Assembly (NCBI GenBank): GCA_903845195.1
Contig: CAIMWO010000017.1
Location: 1 to 64,000, forward strand
DNA: 64,000 nt
From: an uncultured Phycisphaerales bacterium
GTDB taxonomy: Bacteria > Planctomycetota > Phycisphaerae > WQYP01
Direction of reading: 5' to 3'
Shown: positions 52,899-62,733 of the stretch, piece after piece
Layout: each line of letters starts with the position of its first letter
Position numbering within the stretch: position 1 is the first letter of the stretch
The notes under the pieces: generated by a model
The model's input: the letters and a program-made list of their open reading frames with translations, nothing else
What the model was told of the DNA's origin: nothing
Databases searched by the model: none
Position numbers and translations under genes: made by a program

Positions 52899-54518
52899 CT
52901 ACCGGTGCGAGACGTCGGCCTGCGCAGATTGCGGCAACTGCTCGGCGGGCAGGCTCAAGCTGATGGCGCAATGCCGATGGGCCACTTCGTCGATCCAGTT
53001 GTAACCGAGGAAGAACGCCACATTAGGTACAGCCAGCACCAGCGATAGCACGGTGGCGGGCGCAATTTCGATGACCCGTGGCAAGTCGGTCTGCACCAGG
53101 TACATCTGTTTGATGATGCGAAAATAATAGAACGCGCCCATGACCGTATTGATGCCGACGACGCCTACGCCGATCCAGCCGATACCTTGACCGGTGTTAT
53201 AGAGAACGGAAAAAAGTTTGATCTTCGTCGCAAAGCCGATGGTCAGCGGCATGCCGGTCAGGCTGAGGCAAAAGAGCAGCATGGCCCCCGCGAGGATCGG
53301 CGCCCGCCGGGCCAGTCCGGCGTAATCGTCCAGCCGCTCGCCGGAACTGGTCGGAGTTGCAATCCGCTGAGCGATCGCGGCCGCAGTCATGAAAGCCCCG
53401 GCGTTCATGAACACATACATGAAAAGATAGAACAGCAGTGCGTCAGCCGCCGGGCCTTTGATCATCTGCGCGGTCTCGCCCCCATCAACAATCTCCCCCG
53501 GCATGATCACCGCGGCCAGCGCCACAAGCATGTAGCCCGAATGGACAATCGACGAAAACGCCAGCAGCCGCTTGATGTTCTGCTGCGGATACGCACCGAG
53601 ATTTCCCCAGAAGCACGTGATGCCACCGAGAATGAGCAGGGCGATAGGAAGCCACCGCATCCAGGCGTCGCCGGAATCGCCACCGTGCATCAGCAGCGTG
53701 AGCACGCGCATGAGCAACGCCAGCCCCGCGGCTTTCGACGCGACAGAAAGCCACGTGGTGATGTCGATGCTGGTGCCTTCAAAAACATCAGGGCACCAGA
53801 AGTGCACGGGAACCATGGCAATCTTGAAGCCGATGCCGACCAGCAACCCGACCACGCCGACAACCAGCACGATACGGTTGGCGTCCATGAGGTTGTGGGG
53901 ATGCATCGCGGCAAGGTCCAGTGTGCCGAAAAGGCCAAAAAGGAGGCTCATGCCGTAGAGCATGATGGCCGAAGAAGCAGCGCCGAAGAGAACGTATTTG
54001 AGGGCGGCCTCAGCGCCGGGGCGATGCGTTTTACGGAAGCCGGCCAGAACATAGCTGGGCAGCGATGACATTTCGAGGGCCAGGAACATCATCAGCAGAT
54101 TCGTCGTGCCGGTCATGAGCATCATGCCCGTGGTGGCGGCCAGCAGCAGCGTAAAAAATTCCGGCGCATCCCCGGACTGCCCGCGGGAAACCATCCGGCG
54201 ATGGGAGTCCACGAACCAGAGCGCCATCACCAGTCCGGTGAAGATGATCAGCAGAAGCTTGACGAACCACGCAAAGGGATCGAGCACCAGCATGCCGCCG
54301 AAGTATGTATGCCCCGTCATAGCCAGCGAGCGCGTATAGATGAGGCCGATGAGCGCGACGGCCAAACCAACGGTGGTGGTGATGGCGACAGCCAAAATAT
54401 TCTTCCGCGGCGAAAAGACCGGGATCAGCAACACCGCCAGCGTGGCGGCGATCAGCGCCACCTCCGGAAGGAAGGGCTCGATCTGTTGATAGCTGGGAAG
54501 CAGGTTGGGCATTTCCAT
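52899..54518 (-). CDS. nuoN: NADH-quinone oxidoreductase subunit N
   Basis: The 539-residue protein has about 14 membrane helices. The antiporter-like core is recognisable: ALEMSSLPSYVLAGFRKTHRPGAEAALKYVLFGAASSAIMLYGMSLLFG, with Glu and Lys of the proton channel, and GIGFKIAMVPVHFWCPDVFEG with the buried Lys and His. It is a proton-pumping subunit of complex I. It begins 2 bp after nuoM and is the last gene of this transcript. Confidence 0.95.
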   Translation of the reverse strand: MEMPNLLPSYQQIEPFLPEVALIAATLAVLLIPVFSPRKNILAVAITTTVGLAVALIGLIYTRSLAMTGHTYFGGMLVLDPFAWFVKLLLIIFTGLVMALWFVDSHRRMVSRGQSGDAPEFFTLLLAATTGMMLMTGTTNLLMMFLALEMSSLPSYVLAGFRKTHRPGAEAALKYVLFGAASSAIMLYGMSLLFGLFGTLDLAAMHPHNLMDANRIVLVVGVVGLLVGIGFKIAMVPVHFWCPDVFEGTSIDITTWLSVASKAAGLALLMRVLTLLMHGGDSGDAWMRWLPIALLILGGITCFWGNLGAYPQQNIKRLLAFSSIVHSGYMLVALAAVIMPGEIVDGGETAQMIKGPAADALLFYLFMYVFMNAGAFMTAAAIAQRIATPTSSGERLDDYAGLARRAPILAGAMLLFCLSLTGMPLTIGFATKIKLFSVLYNTGQGIGWIGVGVVGINTVMGAFYYFRIIKQMYLVQTDLPRVIEIAPATVLSLVLAVPNVAFFLGYNWIDEVAHRHCAISLSLPAEQLPQSAQADVSHR

Positions 54519-54520
54519 CG

Positions 54521-56143
54521 TCAGGTACCCACGAGGCGGAGGACACTCTCAATGGCCGGGCGGATCGGATCGAGCACGAGCATCGGCAGCACGCCCATGA
54601 CGATGGCGGTGACGCCGAGGGTGACGAGGATCCACTTTTCCGATCCGGAAAGTCCCGGGAAGTGGTGATACTCCGGCTTGGGCGCGCCCATGTAGACGCG
54701 TTGGAGCGTCCAGAGCAGGTAAGCCGCGGTGAGGATAATGCTGGCGGCAGTCAGGACGCCGAACCAGAGCAGCGGCCGAAGCGCCGCGCCGCCGGTCATG
54801 AGCATGAGGTGGGAGTTGGCGTCCGCCGCGCCGAAGGTCCCCATGAGCACCATGATCTCCCCGATGAAGCCGCACAGTCCGGGCAGTCCCATCGAGGCGA
54901 AGAAGCCGACCACGGCCCAGCCGGTATAGGCGGGCATTTGCGACCACAGGCCGCCGAGACGCGGAATTTCGCGGTGATGTGCCCGGTCGTAGATGATGCC
55001 GACAATGAAGAACATCATGGCCGACGAGATGCCGTGGGCCAGCATCTGGAACATGGCGCCAGCCGTGCCGGCAGGAGTCATGACGGCAATGCCCAGCACA
55101 ACAAAACCCATGTGGCTGACGGAGGAATAGGCGACGAGGCGTTTGAAATCTTTCTGAGCCATCGCCACCAGCGCACCGTAGATGATGCTGAATACGCCGA
55201 TGAGGGCCACCCACCACCAATTTTCCGCTGCCTGCTGGGGAAAGAGCGGATAGCTGATTCGAAGCAACCCGTACCCGCCCATCTTCAGCAGCACCGCGGC
55301 CAGAATCATGGAGATGGGCGTAGGCGCTTCGACATGTGCATCCGGCAGCCAGGTATGCAGTGGCACACTCGGAATCTTCACCGCAAACCCGATGAAAAGC
55401 AGCCAGAACGCCAACGAGGCGAATCCGACCGCCGCGCCGCCACTGCGGAAAAGGCCCGACAGGGCAGGGTCCGTAGCCAGTTGGATCAGGTCGAACGTGG
55501 CGACGCGTCCGCCGACACCATGCGTGTGATGCCAGAGGCCCAGAATGACGATGAGGATGCCGATGGATCCGAGCAGCGTGTAGAGGAAGAATTTGATGGC
55601 AGCATATTCTTTCCGTGGCCCGCCCCAGATGCCGATCAGGAAGTACATCGGGAACAGCGACACTTCAAAGAAGATGTAGAACAGCAGCAGATCGAGCGAA
55701 ACGAATACCCCAATCATCCCCGCCAACAGAAAAAGCAGCAGCGCAAAATACCCTTTGACCGACTTGTTGATGCCGTAAGAGGCCCAGCAGGCCAGTACAG
55801 AAATGAACGTCGTCAGCAGCACGAACGGCATCGAAAGCCCATCGACCCCGACGAAATAATGCACATTGAGCGAGCGAATCCAGATGTAGTCCTGGGCGAA
55901 CTGGATGCTCTTGCCGTACTCACCGACCATGCTCCAATCAAAGAGGCGTGCGGCCAGCAGCGAGAGAAGGAACGTGGCAACACAAAATGCCATGGCCACG
56001 GTGCGGGCGATGCGTGCCTGCGGATTGGGGATCAGCAGAATGAAAATGCCGCCCAAAATAGGCATCAGCATCATCCACGTCAGGATGGTGGATTTGTCGA
56101 ACACGCAGCACTCCGGAAAACAGAGGCGGGTAGGATAGGCCAT
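54521..56143 (-). CDS. nuoM: NADH-quinone oxidoreductase subunit M
   Basis: This 540-residue subunit has 14 helices. Diagnostic parts are YFVGVDGLSMPFVLLT, FFEVSLFPMYFLIGIWGGPRKEYAAIKFFLYTLLGS (Glu/Lys channel) and FAVKIPSVPLHTWLPDAHVEAPTP. It is a proton-translocating complex I subunit. The ATG chosen has AGGA 10 nt upstream; a GTG 13 codons later (VFDKSTILTW) has GGAG 8 nt upstream and may be the true start. The upstream gene is divergent, so nuoL and the other subunits are not in this transcript. Confidence 0.95.
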   Translation of the reverse strand: MAYPTRLCFPECCVFDKSTILTWMMLMPILGGIFILLIPNPQARIARTVAMAFCVATFLLSLLAARLFDWSMVGEYGKSIQFAQDYIWIRSLNVHYFVGVDGLSMPFVLLTTFISVLACWASYGINKSVKGYFALLLFLLAGMIGVFVSLDLLLFYIFFEVSLFPMYFLIGIWGGPRKEYAAIKFFLYTLLGSIGILIVILGLWHHTHGVGGRVATFDLIQLATDPALSGLFRSGGAAVGFASLAFWLLFIGFAVKIPSVPLHTWLPDAHVEAPTPISMILAAVLLKMGGYGLLRISYPLFPQQAAENWWWVALIGVFSIIYGALVAMAQKDFKRLVAYSSVSHMGFVVLGIAVMTPAGTAGAMFQMLAHGISSAMMFFIVGIIYDRAHHREIPRLGGLWSQMPAYTGWAVVGFFASMGLPGLCGFIGEIMVLMGTFGAADANSHLMLMTGGAALRPLLWFGVLTAASIILTAAYLLWTLQRVYMGAPKPEYHHFPGLSGSEKWILVTLGVTAIVMGVLPMLVLDPIRPAIESVLRLVGT

Positions 56144-56359
56144 GTCGCAGGCGTCCTTTTCAGGACGAAACCGCATACCCATCGTTTCAGTCCGCCATAG
56201 CCTGTCCAACCTAAAGGAAATTGGGATTTTTGTCACGTTCGGGAGCGATCTTCGGCCGCGAAGGCATGCATCGCACAAATCCGATTTTCTGATGCGAACT
56301 TCCTCTGTCGCCTCGAGTCAGCGTCAAAACGTCATGCAAGCCGGTTATACTGTCGCCGC

Positions 56360-57646
56360 ATGATGACCTTTCAGGAATTTCTCGGCCAGCGCAATGGGCA
56401 GTTGAACCAGTTCTTTCCCCATCCGCAGGCCAAGGGCACGGTGCTGGTTTCCTCCCACATCTGGTGGACGGAGCAGATCGCCCTGGCCGTTTACAACCTC
56501 GGTTACAACCTGCTGATTCATTTCCCGTTTTACTTCTTGTACACCGACGAAGCAGCATGGAACAATTTTGATGGCCTGTGGGATCAGATCCGCCACAACA
56601 TCAAGGAATTCAAGGTCGATTTGATCCTCGCCGGCAACTCGACCGCGATGGCGCCGCATCCCAAGACGCACGAAATGCTCCACGATGCCGCCGGAATCCC
56701 GGTCGTCAATTACTGGTGGGATGAACCGCGGGCCACGCCGCCGTTCGCCTCCCGCGGGTCCTCGCCGCAGGAATACCTGGCGATGTTGACGAACCCCCGC
56801 GCGCTCAATGTGATCTGGGACATCGACGTGCTGGAAGAGCTGGCGGCGTTCTACGGGCTGACCAATACGGTGCACGTCCCGCTGGCGACCGATCCGGGAT
56901 TCTGGCAGCAGACGCCGGTGCCCATGGATAAGCGGGCCATCCGCGTATGTTTTCTGGGAAACTGCCATTTCGATTCCGCCTACGTGGAAACCGATGAAGA
57001 TCCGCTGGTGCGTTGGGCTCGGCAGGTGATCGATGCCAAGATCGCCAACCTCGACCGGCCGATGACCGCCTGCCTGAAGGAAGTCGGCGCCGCCCCCACA
57101 GCCTCCAAATACTACGATGCCACAAAGCAGGACTGGGCCAACATGTTCCGACCGTGGGAATTTCTCAATGCGGTCTACATGCAGCGGACGCGGAACCACA
57201 TGGTCAAGGCGGCGGCGGAACATCTGAAGAAAAAACTGGTGCTGATCGGCAACGGCTGGGACAAGATTGGCTTGACCGCCCAAAGCCGCCACGCCCAGGA
57301 AAAAAGCGGCTACATCTACGTGAACAGCCAGGTCAGCCTGAATCTGTTCGGCGGATGCGTCCATGGCGGAATGCCCCTGCGCCCGTTCGATATCGCGGCA
57401 TCCAGCGGACTGCTGGTCACGCACTACCAGCGCGAACTGCCCGGGTTGTTTGATGTAGGCAAGGAATGCCTGGCCTTTCGCAATGCCGACGAGATGATCG
57501 CGGCCATCGATCGGGTTCTTGCGGCCCCGCAGGAGTTTGAAGCGATGGTCGCGGCCGGACGCCAGCGCGTACTGACCGAGCATACGTGGATGCACCGGAT
57601 GGAGTACGTGCTGCAAGCGGCGCGAGAACGATTCGCGATCCGGTAG
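56360..57646 (+). CDS. CgeB-like glycosyltransferase (GT-B, group 1-like)
   Basis: In this 428-residue soluble protein the C-terminal half (about 210-425) has the Glyco_trans_1_2/CgeB pattern: GYIYVNSQVSLNLFGGCVHGGMPLRPFDIAASSGLLVTHYQRELPGLF, with the HGGMPLRPFDIAA loop that binds the nucleotide sugar. The N-terminal half has VDLILAGNSTAM and YWWDEPRATPPFASRG, typical of the acceptor domain. Substrate unknown; envelope or spore-type glycan modification is known for relatives. Divergent from nuoM. Confidence 0.82.
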   Translation: MMTFQEFLGQRNGQLNQFFPHPQAKGTVLVSSHIWWTEQIALAVYNLGYNLLIHFPFYFLYTDEAAWNNFDGLWDQIRHNIKEFKVDLILAGNSTAMAPHPKTHEMLHDAAGIPVVNYWWDEPRATPPFASRGSSPQEYLAMLTNPRALNVIWDIDVLEELAAFYGLTNTVHVPLATDPGFWQQTPVPMDKRAIRVCFLGNCHFDSAYVETDEDPLVRWARQVIDAKIANLDRPMTACLKEVGAAPTASKYYDATKQDWANMFRPWEFLNAVYMQRTRNHMVKAAAEHLKKKLVLIGNGWDKIGLTAQSRHAQEKSGYIYVNSQVSLNLFGGCVHGGMPLRPFDIAASSGLLVTHYQRELPGLFDVGKECLAFRNADEMIAAIDRVLAAPQEFEAMVAAGRQRVLTEHTWMHRMEYVLQAARERFAIR

Positions 57647-57818
57647 AGTGGCCTGCAAATCGGATATACGCCCGCATTCTGAAGAGCCCGCCTAACGAGT
57701 GACACACCTTCAAACGCTTTGTTTTTGAGCGATGGACGCTATATTGCCGATAGATATTTTTGTTCGATTCCGAACCCCCGTCGCCGGGCGGAGCCCGGTA
57801 GGTCAAGTGAGGTTATCT

Positions 57819-58628
57819 GTGGATCAGTCGCGCCAGCACGCTGCCGGGGACGTCACGCAGCAGAGCATCGGTCAATCAGGGCTTTCCCGCCGGGCCATGC
57901 TGGGCATTCTCGGGGCGGTCGGAGCCGCAACTTTTCTCACGGCCTGCGAGAACACCAACAGCGCCGCCAGCAAGACTTCCAAAACTTCGTTACCCGATCC
58001 GCTCGATCCAGCGCGGCCCGAAAGTGCCCGCTCACTGGTTCCCGAATCGTCGAATAACTACGTTCCGCCCATAGCCCGGCAACCGCTTCCTCCGCCGCCG
58101 GTGGCCAAGGAACCGGCCAACACCTACGGCATTCTGCCGCGCTCCATGTGGGCCCGCAGCGGACCAGACCTCAAACGCGTCGACCCCATGAACGGCGTCA
58201 AACTCATCACCTTCCACCACAGCGGAGACCCCAAAGCCTTCACGACCACCGACTTCGGCGAAACCGCCCAGCACCTGGAATATGTGCGCGAATACCATCG
58301 CAGCCGCAATTTCCAGGATATCGGCTATCACTTCGCCATCGACCGCGCCGGCCGCGTCTGGCAGCTTCGCAGCCTCCGGTACGAAGGACAGCACGTTCGC
58401 TACAACAACGAACACAACCTCGGCGTGGTGGTGCTGGGAAATTTCGACCTCCAGCACATGACCCAGGCCCAGAAGGAAAAGGTCAAATCTTTCGGCCTAT
58501 TGCTGCGGAAACAGTATGCCCTGCCGATCAGTCGCGTTTACACCCACCAGGAAATCGTCAAGACCGAATGTCCCGGCGACGACATGCAGCCGTACATGGT
58601 CGCAATACGAAAGCAGCGGTTGATCTAG
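57819..58628 (+). CDS. PGRP-type N-acetylmuramoyl-L-alanine amidase, twin-arginine exported
   Basis: The 269-residue product has the Tat-type signal SRRAMLGILGAVGAATFLTAC (RR at 24-25; Cys43 could be lipidated), a Pro-rich linker, and an amidase-2/PGRP domain. Zinc ligands are His133 or His134 (FHHSG), His243 (YTHQE) and Cys251 (TECPG). GYHF with the catalytic Tyr and NLGVVVLGNF are visible. It would cleave the bond between MurNAc and L-Ala in peptidoglycan outside the cytoplasm. GTG was chosen as start because GAGG lies 6 nt upstream; an earlier in-frame ATG lacks a site. First of a tandem pair. Confidence 0.85.
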   Translation: MDQSRQHAAGDVTQQSIGQSGLSRRAMLGILGAVGAATFLTACENTNSAASKTSKTSLPDPLDPARPESARSLVPESSNNYVPPIARQPLPPPPVAKEPANTYGILPRSMWARSGPDLKRVDPMNGVKLITFHHSGDPKAFTTTDFGETAQHLEYVREYHRSRNFQDIGYHFAIDRAGRVWQLRSLRYEGQHVRYNNEHNLGVVVLGNFDLQHMTQAQKEKVKSFGLLLRKQYALPISRVYTHQEIVKTECPGDDMQPYMVAIRKQRLI

Positions 58629-58654
58629 CCGCCGAGGCGCGGGGCAAGGGGTGA

Positions 58655-59428
58655 ATGAGGGGTCGCATGTGTGACCATTGCGAAGGATCTTCCCGGCGCG
58701 CCTTTCTGGGCGCGGTAGGCGTGGCGGGGATTGCAGCATTATCCGGATGCCTCGCCCACCCACCCACCGGCGTAGTCGAGCATCTGCCCGGCCCGATTCT
58801 CGATGAAGTCCCGCATGGACCCATCCCGTCGGCCATCAATGAAAAAACGATCGTCGTGCCCCCCACACCGCCGCAGAACCAATGGATCCCCACCGACACG
58901 GCCCTCGGGCAAATCCTTCCTCGATCCGCCTGGACCACCGCCAGCCCGGACTCCCGCCACATGATGCCCATGAACGGCGTCAAGCTCATCACCATCCACC
59001 ATTCCGGCGACGGCAAGCCGTTCCTCGGCGAGTCGATCCACGACATCGCACGGCATCTCGAAATGGTCCGGCAATTTCATCGCCAGCGCGGCTTCAATGA
59101 CATCGGCTATCACTTCGCCGTCGACCGCGTCGGCCGCGTCTGGCAACTCCGCTGGCTCAAATATGAAGGCCAGCACGTCCGCCCCGGCCGCAGCGGCCAG
59201 CGCTGGAACGAACACAACGTCGGCATCGTCGTGCTGGGGGACTTCAATCTGCAGACCCTGCCGGATGTGCAGCAAAAGAAGGTGATCGCCTTCGCCCGAT
59301 ACGTCCGCGAAAAATACGCCCTCCCCGCGACCTCAGTAAAATTGCACGGCGAACTCGTCGACACCGACTGCCCCGGCAAACGCCTGCACACAGCGCTGGC
59401 CGCCGCGCGCAAAGAAAAGCTGGTGTGA
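58655..59428 (+). CDS. second PGRP-type amidase, tandem paralogue
   Basis: This 257-residue paralogue of the preceding gene carries RR at 14-15, signal ending ALSGC (lipobox, Cys32), and an amidase-2 domain with IHHSG, KLHGEL and DCPG zinc motifs plus DIGYHFAVDRVGRVWQLR shared with its neighbour. An insert, PGRSGQRWNEHN, differs from the first copy. Twin-arginine plus lipobox suggests a Tat-exported lipoprotein. Same function as its neighbour, perhaps with different localisation. It starts 26 bp after the first copy. Confidence 0.85.
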   Translation: MRGRMCDHCEGSSRRAFLGAVGVAGIAALSGCLAHPPTGVVEHLPGPILDEVPHGPIPSAINEKTIVVPPTPPQNQWIPTDTALGQILPRSAWTTASPDSRHMMPMNGVKLITIHHSGDGKPFLGESIHDIARHLEMVRQFHRQRGFNDIGYHFAVDRVGRVWQLRWLKYEGQHVRPGRSGQRWNEHNVGIVVLGDFNLQTLPDVQQKKVIAFARYVREKYALPATSVKLHGELVDTDCPGKRLHTALAAARKEKLV

Positions 59429-59429
59429 T

Positions 59430-59532
59430 AAAAATAGAAAATTGAAAATGTAAAATAGAAAAATTGGAAGCCCTTCGGCTTCACAACGCCCCCTTTTTCT
59501 ATTTTCTATTTTTCATTTTCTATTTTACCCCC
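59430..59532. repeat. paired AT-rich word repeat downstream of the amidases
   Basis: A left block of AAAATAGAAAATTG/AAAATG words (59430-59467) and a right block of CTATTTT/CATTTTC words bounded by CCCCC (59489-59532) are approximate inverted copies. They could form a long imperfect hairpin and act as a terminator. The right block closely matches the one beside pabB. No gene lies between here and RNase R. Confidence 0.6.
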
Positions 59533-59744
59533 ATTTGCATTCCGCCGATGATACTGCTATCGTGATTCCAGTTCGTTCTTGTGGGCGGGCGGGTAAGTTC
59601 TTGGGGTCGGGGTTCTCCAGTAACACTTTCCAAAAAGATCAGAAGCGAAAAACTTCTATCACGTAAATGAAACCTCGGTATACTTGTCGCGCCGGTTCTG
59701 CATGCAGTGTTTGCACCCAGGCCGGCGCCAGGGAGTTAGGTATT

Positions 59745-62330
59745 TTGGCAGAATTTCAGGAACCCATCATCAGTTATCTCAGCGGCAGCGAAGGCGTGCC
59801 CGTACGCGTCGCCGATATGGCCGAGCGCCTCGGCATTGCACCGGAGGACCGTGGGGAGTTTGAGCGCGCCGTGGAGGCCCTCGCCGTCGCCGGACGCGTC
59901 GTCTGGGGCACGGGGCGCATGATCTCGTTGCCGGCAATGGGCAATCGCGTCACCGGACTGTTCCGGCAGACCACCCGCGGCTTCGGCTTCGTCATTCCCG
60001 ATGAGGCCAACGCCCACGGCGATCTGTTCATCCCCCCCGGGGATAACCTCGATGCCGTCACCGGTGACTACGTCGTGGCCAAGGTGATCGTCCGCGAGAA
60101 AAACGATCTGCGCGATCCGCGCCGCAACATCTCCGGACGCATCGTCGAGATCCTCCGCCGCGGCACCAACAAGGTCGTCGGCACATTGGTCAAACAGAAC
60201 AACCGCTGGGTCGTCGTTCCCGACGGCACCGTCTTCAAAAATCCCATCGAAGTGATGGACGCCGGCGCCAAGAACGGCGCCGAGAACGACAAGGTCGTCC
60301 TCGAACTCGTGCGCTTCCCGACCAGCGACGCCATGGCGCAGGGCGTCATCAGCGAAATCCTCGGCCAGAAGGGCGAACCGGCGGTCGAGCTGCAAAGCGT
60401 CATCCGCCAGTTTGAACTCCCCGAAAAATTCCCCGATGCCGTCATGGATCAGGCGCGCCGCGCCGCCCTGGGCTTCGATCCACTGGAATATCCTGACCGC
60501 GAAGATTTGCGAAACGAGTTGATCGCCACCATCGATCCCGATGATGCCCGTGATTACGACGACGCCATTTCGCTCAAAGCCATCAAGGGGTCCGGGGCCA
60601 AGGCCAAGGGACCAGAAGATGACGATATCGAGCGGCTCATGGACGGTAACGTCGGCGAGGCCCGCTGGGAACTCGGCGTACACATCGCCGACGTCAGCGC
60701 GTTCGTGCCCGTCGAATCCCCCATGGATATGGAAGCCCGCGCCCGCGGAAACAGTACTTATTTCCCAGGCTTCGTCATTCCGATGTTGCCCGAAGTGCTC
60801 AGCAACGGCGTCTGTTCGCTGCAGGAAAATCAGCCGCGGCTCACGAAAAGCGCCTTCATCCGTTATGACGCTTCCGGCCGCGTCGTCGGCACGCGTTTCG
60901 CCAACACCATCATCCAGAGCCGCAAGCGTCTCACGTACAAGCAGGCCCAGGCGCTCATCGATGATGTGAAAGGCGAGGGCCAGCCGTACACCAAAGGCCT
61001 GCTGGAAGCCCCGCCGAATCCGAATATCCCCGTGGTCAGCGATGATCTCCGCCAACTGCTGCTCAACATGGACCGCCTGGCACGCGCCATTCGCCAGCGC
61101 CGCCTCGCCGAAGGAATGATCGTGCTGGACCTCCCGGAGGTCGAGCTGATCATCAACGAGGAAGGCCACGTCGTCGACGCCCAGCCGGAAGACGATGCCT
61201 TCACGCACAAGATCATTGAAATGTTCATGGTGGAGGCCAACGAGGCCGTGGCCCGCTGGCTCACCAAGGCCGGCGTACCGGTCCTCCGCCGCATCCATCC
61301 CGAGCCCGACGTGATGAACACCGAGCAGGTGCGGCAGTTCATGATCGTCGCCGGCAAAAAAGTTCCGAAAATTCTCGATCGCAAGGCCATGCAGGCCATG
61401 CTCGACAGCGTCCGCGGCACACCGATCGCCTATGCAGTCCACCTCGCAATCCTCAAGACGATGACCAGCGCCGAATATTCGCCGCAGGCCGTCGGCCACT
61501 ACGCCCTGGCCAGCGACAACTACGCCCACTTCACCAGCCCGATCCGCCGTTACGCAGACCTCGTGATTCACCGCTGCTTCGATGCGGTGCTGGCCCGCAA
61601 GGGACATAAGTCCGAAGGCCGCAGTGCCAAACCTCGCAAAGGAGCGCAAGCACCACAGGTCGAACAAAGCAGCGGCCTCCCCGGCGGCCGGCGCGGCGCA
61701 GGCCTCATGCCCGAATCGCTCGGACAAGTGCCCGACTACATGACCCAGGTGAACCTCGGCAAACATTTATCCTACACCGAGCGCCGCAGCTCCGATGCCG
61801 AACGTGAACTCCGCGCCGTCAAGGTTCTCCAACTTCTGGCCGAGCACGTCGGCGATGTCATCGACGGCGTCGTCACCGGCGTCACCGGTTTCGGCGTCTT
61901 CGTGCAATCGACGCGCTTCCTCATCGAAGGCCTCATCCGCGTCGCCGACCTGCCCGACGATTTCTGGCAGTTCGAAGAACGCGTCGGCGTATTGCGCGGC
62001 CAGCGGACCGGCCGGCGAATCTCCCTCGGCGATCGCGCCCGCGTACAAATCGTCAACGTCAACATCGCCGCCCGCCAACTGGAACTGCGCTTGCTCGAAC
62101 ATGGCTCAAGCATCGGCGGCGAAACGGAACTCAAACGCTTCGAGCCGCGCCGCCAGCCCAAGCCGCATCCCGATCGCGCCCCCGGCGCGCCGGAAGAGCG
62201 CATGCTTCCCCAAGACCGCAAAAAAAATCTCGCCAAGCGCCTCAGTCGCAAGGAGCAGGCACGCCAGGCCGCACGCCAGACCCGCCACGGCAAGCACGAC
62301 CACAAGGGACGCCGCTCCCGCCGCCGCTAG
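59745..62330 (+). CDS. rnr: ribonuclease R
   Basis: The 861-residue product carries an N-terminal winged-helix (PVRVADMAERLGI), two cold-shock domains (RQTTRGFGFVIPDEANAHGDLFIPP), the RNB catalytic core (IDPDDARDYDDAISL, the metal-binding Asp cluster), a C-terminal S1 domain (GDVIDGVVTGVTGFGVFVQS) and a basic tail rich in Lys/Arg. It degrades structured RNA 3' to 5'. The TTG start has GGAG about 9 nt upstream and begins AEFQEPII; an ATG 78 nt earlier has no ribosome-binding site and would add a Cys-rich stretch unlike the family. Stands alone. Confidence 0.93.
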   Translation: MAEFQEPIISYLSGSEGVPVRVADMAERLGIAPEDRGEFERAVEALAVAGRVVWGTGRMISLPAMGNRVTGLFRQTTRGFGFVIPDEANAHGDLFIPPGDNLDAVTGDYVVAKVIVREKNDLRDPRRNISGRIVEILRRGTNKVVGTLVKQNNRWVVVPDGTVFKNPIEVMDAGAKNGAENDKVVLELVRFPTSDAMAQGVISEILGQKGEPAVELQSVIRQFELPEKFPDAVMDQARRAALGFDPLEYPDREDLRNELIATIDPDDARDYDDAISLKAIKGSGAKAKGPEDDDIERLMDGNVGEARWELGVHIADVSAFVPVESPMDMEARARGNSTYFPGFVIPMLPEVLSNGVCSLQENQPRLTKSAFIRYDASGRVVGTRFANTIIQSRKRLTYKQAQALIDDVKGEGQPYTKGLLEAPPNPNIPVVSDDLRQLLLNMDRLARAIRQRRLAEGMIVLDLPEVELIINEEGHVVDAQPEDDAFTHKIIEMFMVEANEAVARWLTKAGVPVLRRIHPEPDVMNTEQVRQFMIVAGKKVPKILDRKAMQAMLDSVRGTPIAYAVHLAILKTMTSAEYSPQAVGHYALASDNYAHFTSPIRRYADLVIHRCFDAVLARKGHKSEGRSAKPRKGAQAPQVEQSSGLPGGRRGAGLMPESLGQVPDYMTQVNLGKHLSYTERRSSDAERELRAVKVLQLLAEHVGDVIDGVVTGVTGFGVFVQSTRFLIEGLIRVADLPDDFWQFEERVGVLRGQRTGRRISLGDRARVQIVNVNIAARQLELRLLEHGSSIGGETELKRFEPRRQPKPHPDRAPGAPEERMLPQDRKKNLAKRLSRKEQARQAARQTRHGKHDHKGRRSRRR

Positions 62331-62391
62331 CAGATAAAAGGTTTCCTCCCTCCGCACAAATGTGGCATAATGCCATCTTGGAGACGCGGTG

Positions 62392-62733
62392 ATGATTCGT
62401 GCCCTGCTCATATCCGTCGCTTTGGGAGCCTGCATCCTGGCTGGCTGTACCATGGAAACGCGCGTGGTCAAAGATAACAGCATTGAACATCAACTCCGCG
62501 GCATCAATAAGGATGGCTGGACCGTCAGCGGCGGCGCGTTTGATGAGGAACGCAAGTCCCAGCAGGCCCGAAATCCCAACGTCTATACCGGCAAAAGCGA
62601 TTTTCCTCTCGATGGCAGCCACGCCGCATGGAGCACCAATTTCCAGCTCGATCATAGTCCCGCGGAGCCCGGATCGATGGAGGAACTGCTCCGCGGCACT
62701 CCAGCCGCGCCCACGCAACCGCCAAAAAAATGA
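62392..62733 (+). CDS. small putative lipoprotein
   Basis: This 113-residue protein starts MIRALLISVALGACILAGC, a signal with lipobox LAGC. The rest is hydrophilic and Pro-ended, with no family I recognise. GGAG lies 8 nt before the ATG. It is 61 bp after RNase R and may share its transcript. Confidence 0.75.
   Translation: MIRALLISVALGACILAGCTMETRVVKDNSIEHQLRGINKDGWTVSGGAFDEERKSQQARNPNVYTGKSDFPLDGSHAAWSTNFQLDHSPAEPGSMEELLRGTPAAPTQPPKK

Noticed and set aside
54662-56200. 512-codon plus-strand frame
   Set aside because: Antisense to nuoM, which is unmistakable; no ribosome-binding site.
59667-59744. N-terminal extension of RNase R from an earlier ATG
   Set aside because: No Shine-Dalgarno and a Cys-rich stretch foreign to the family; the TTG start has GGAG upstream.
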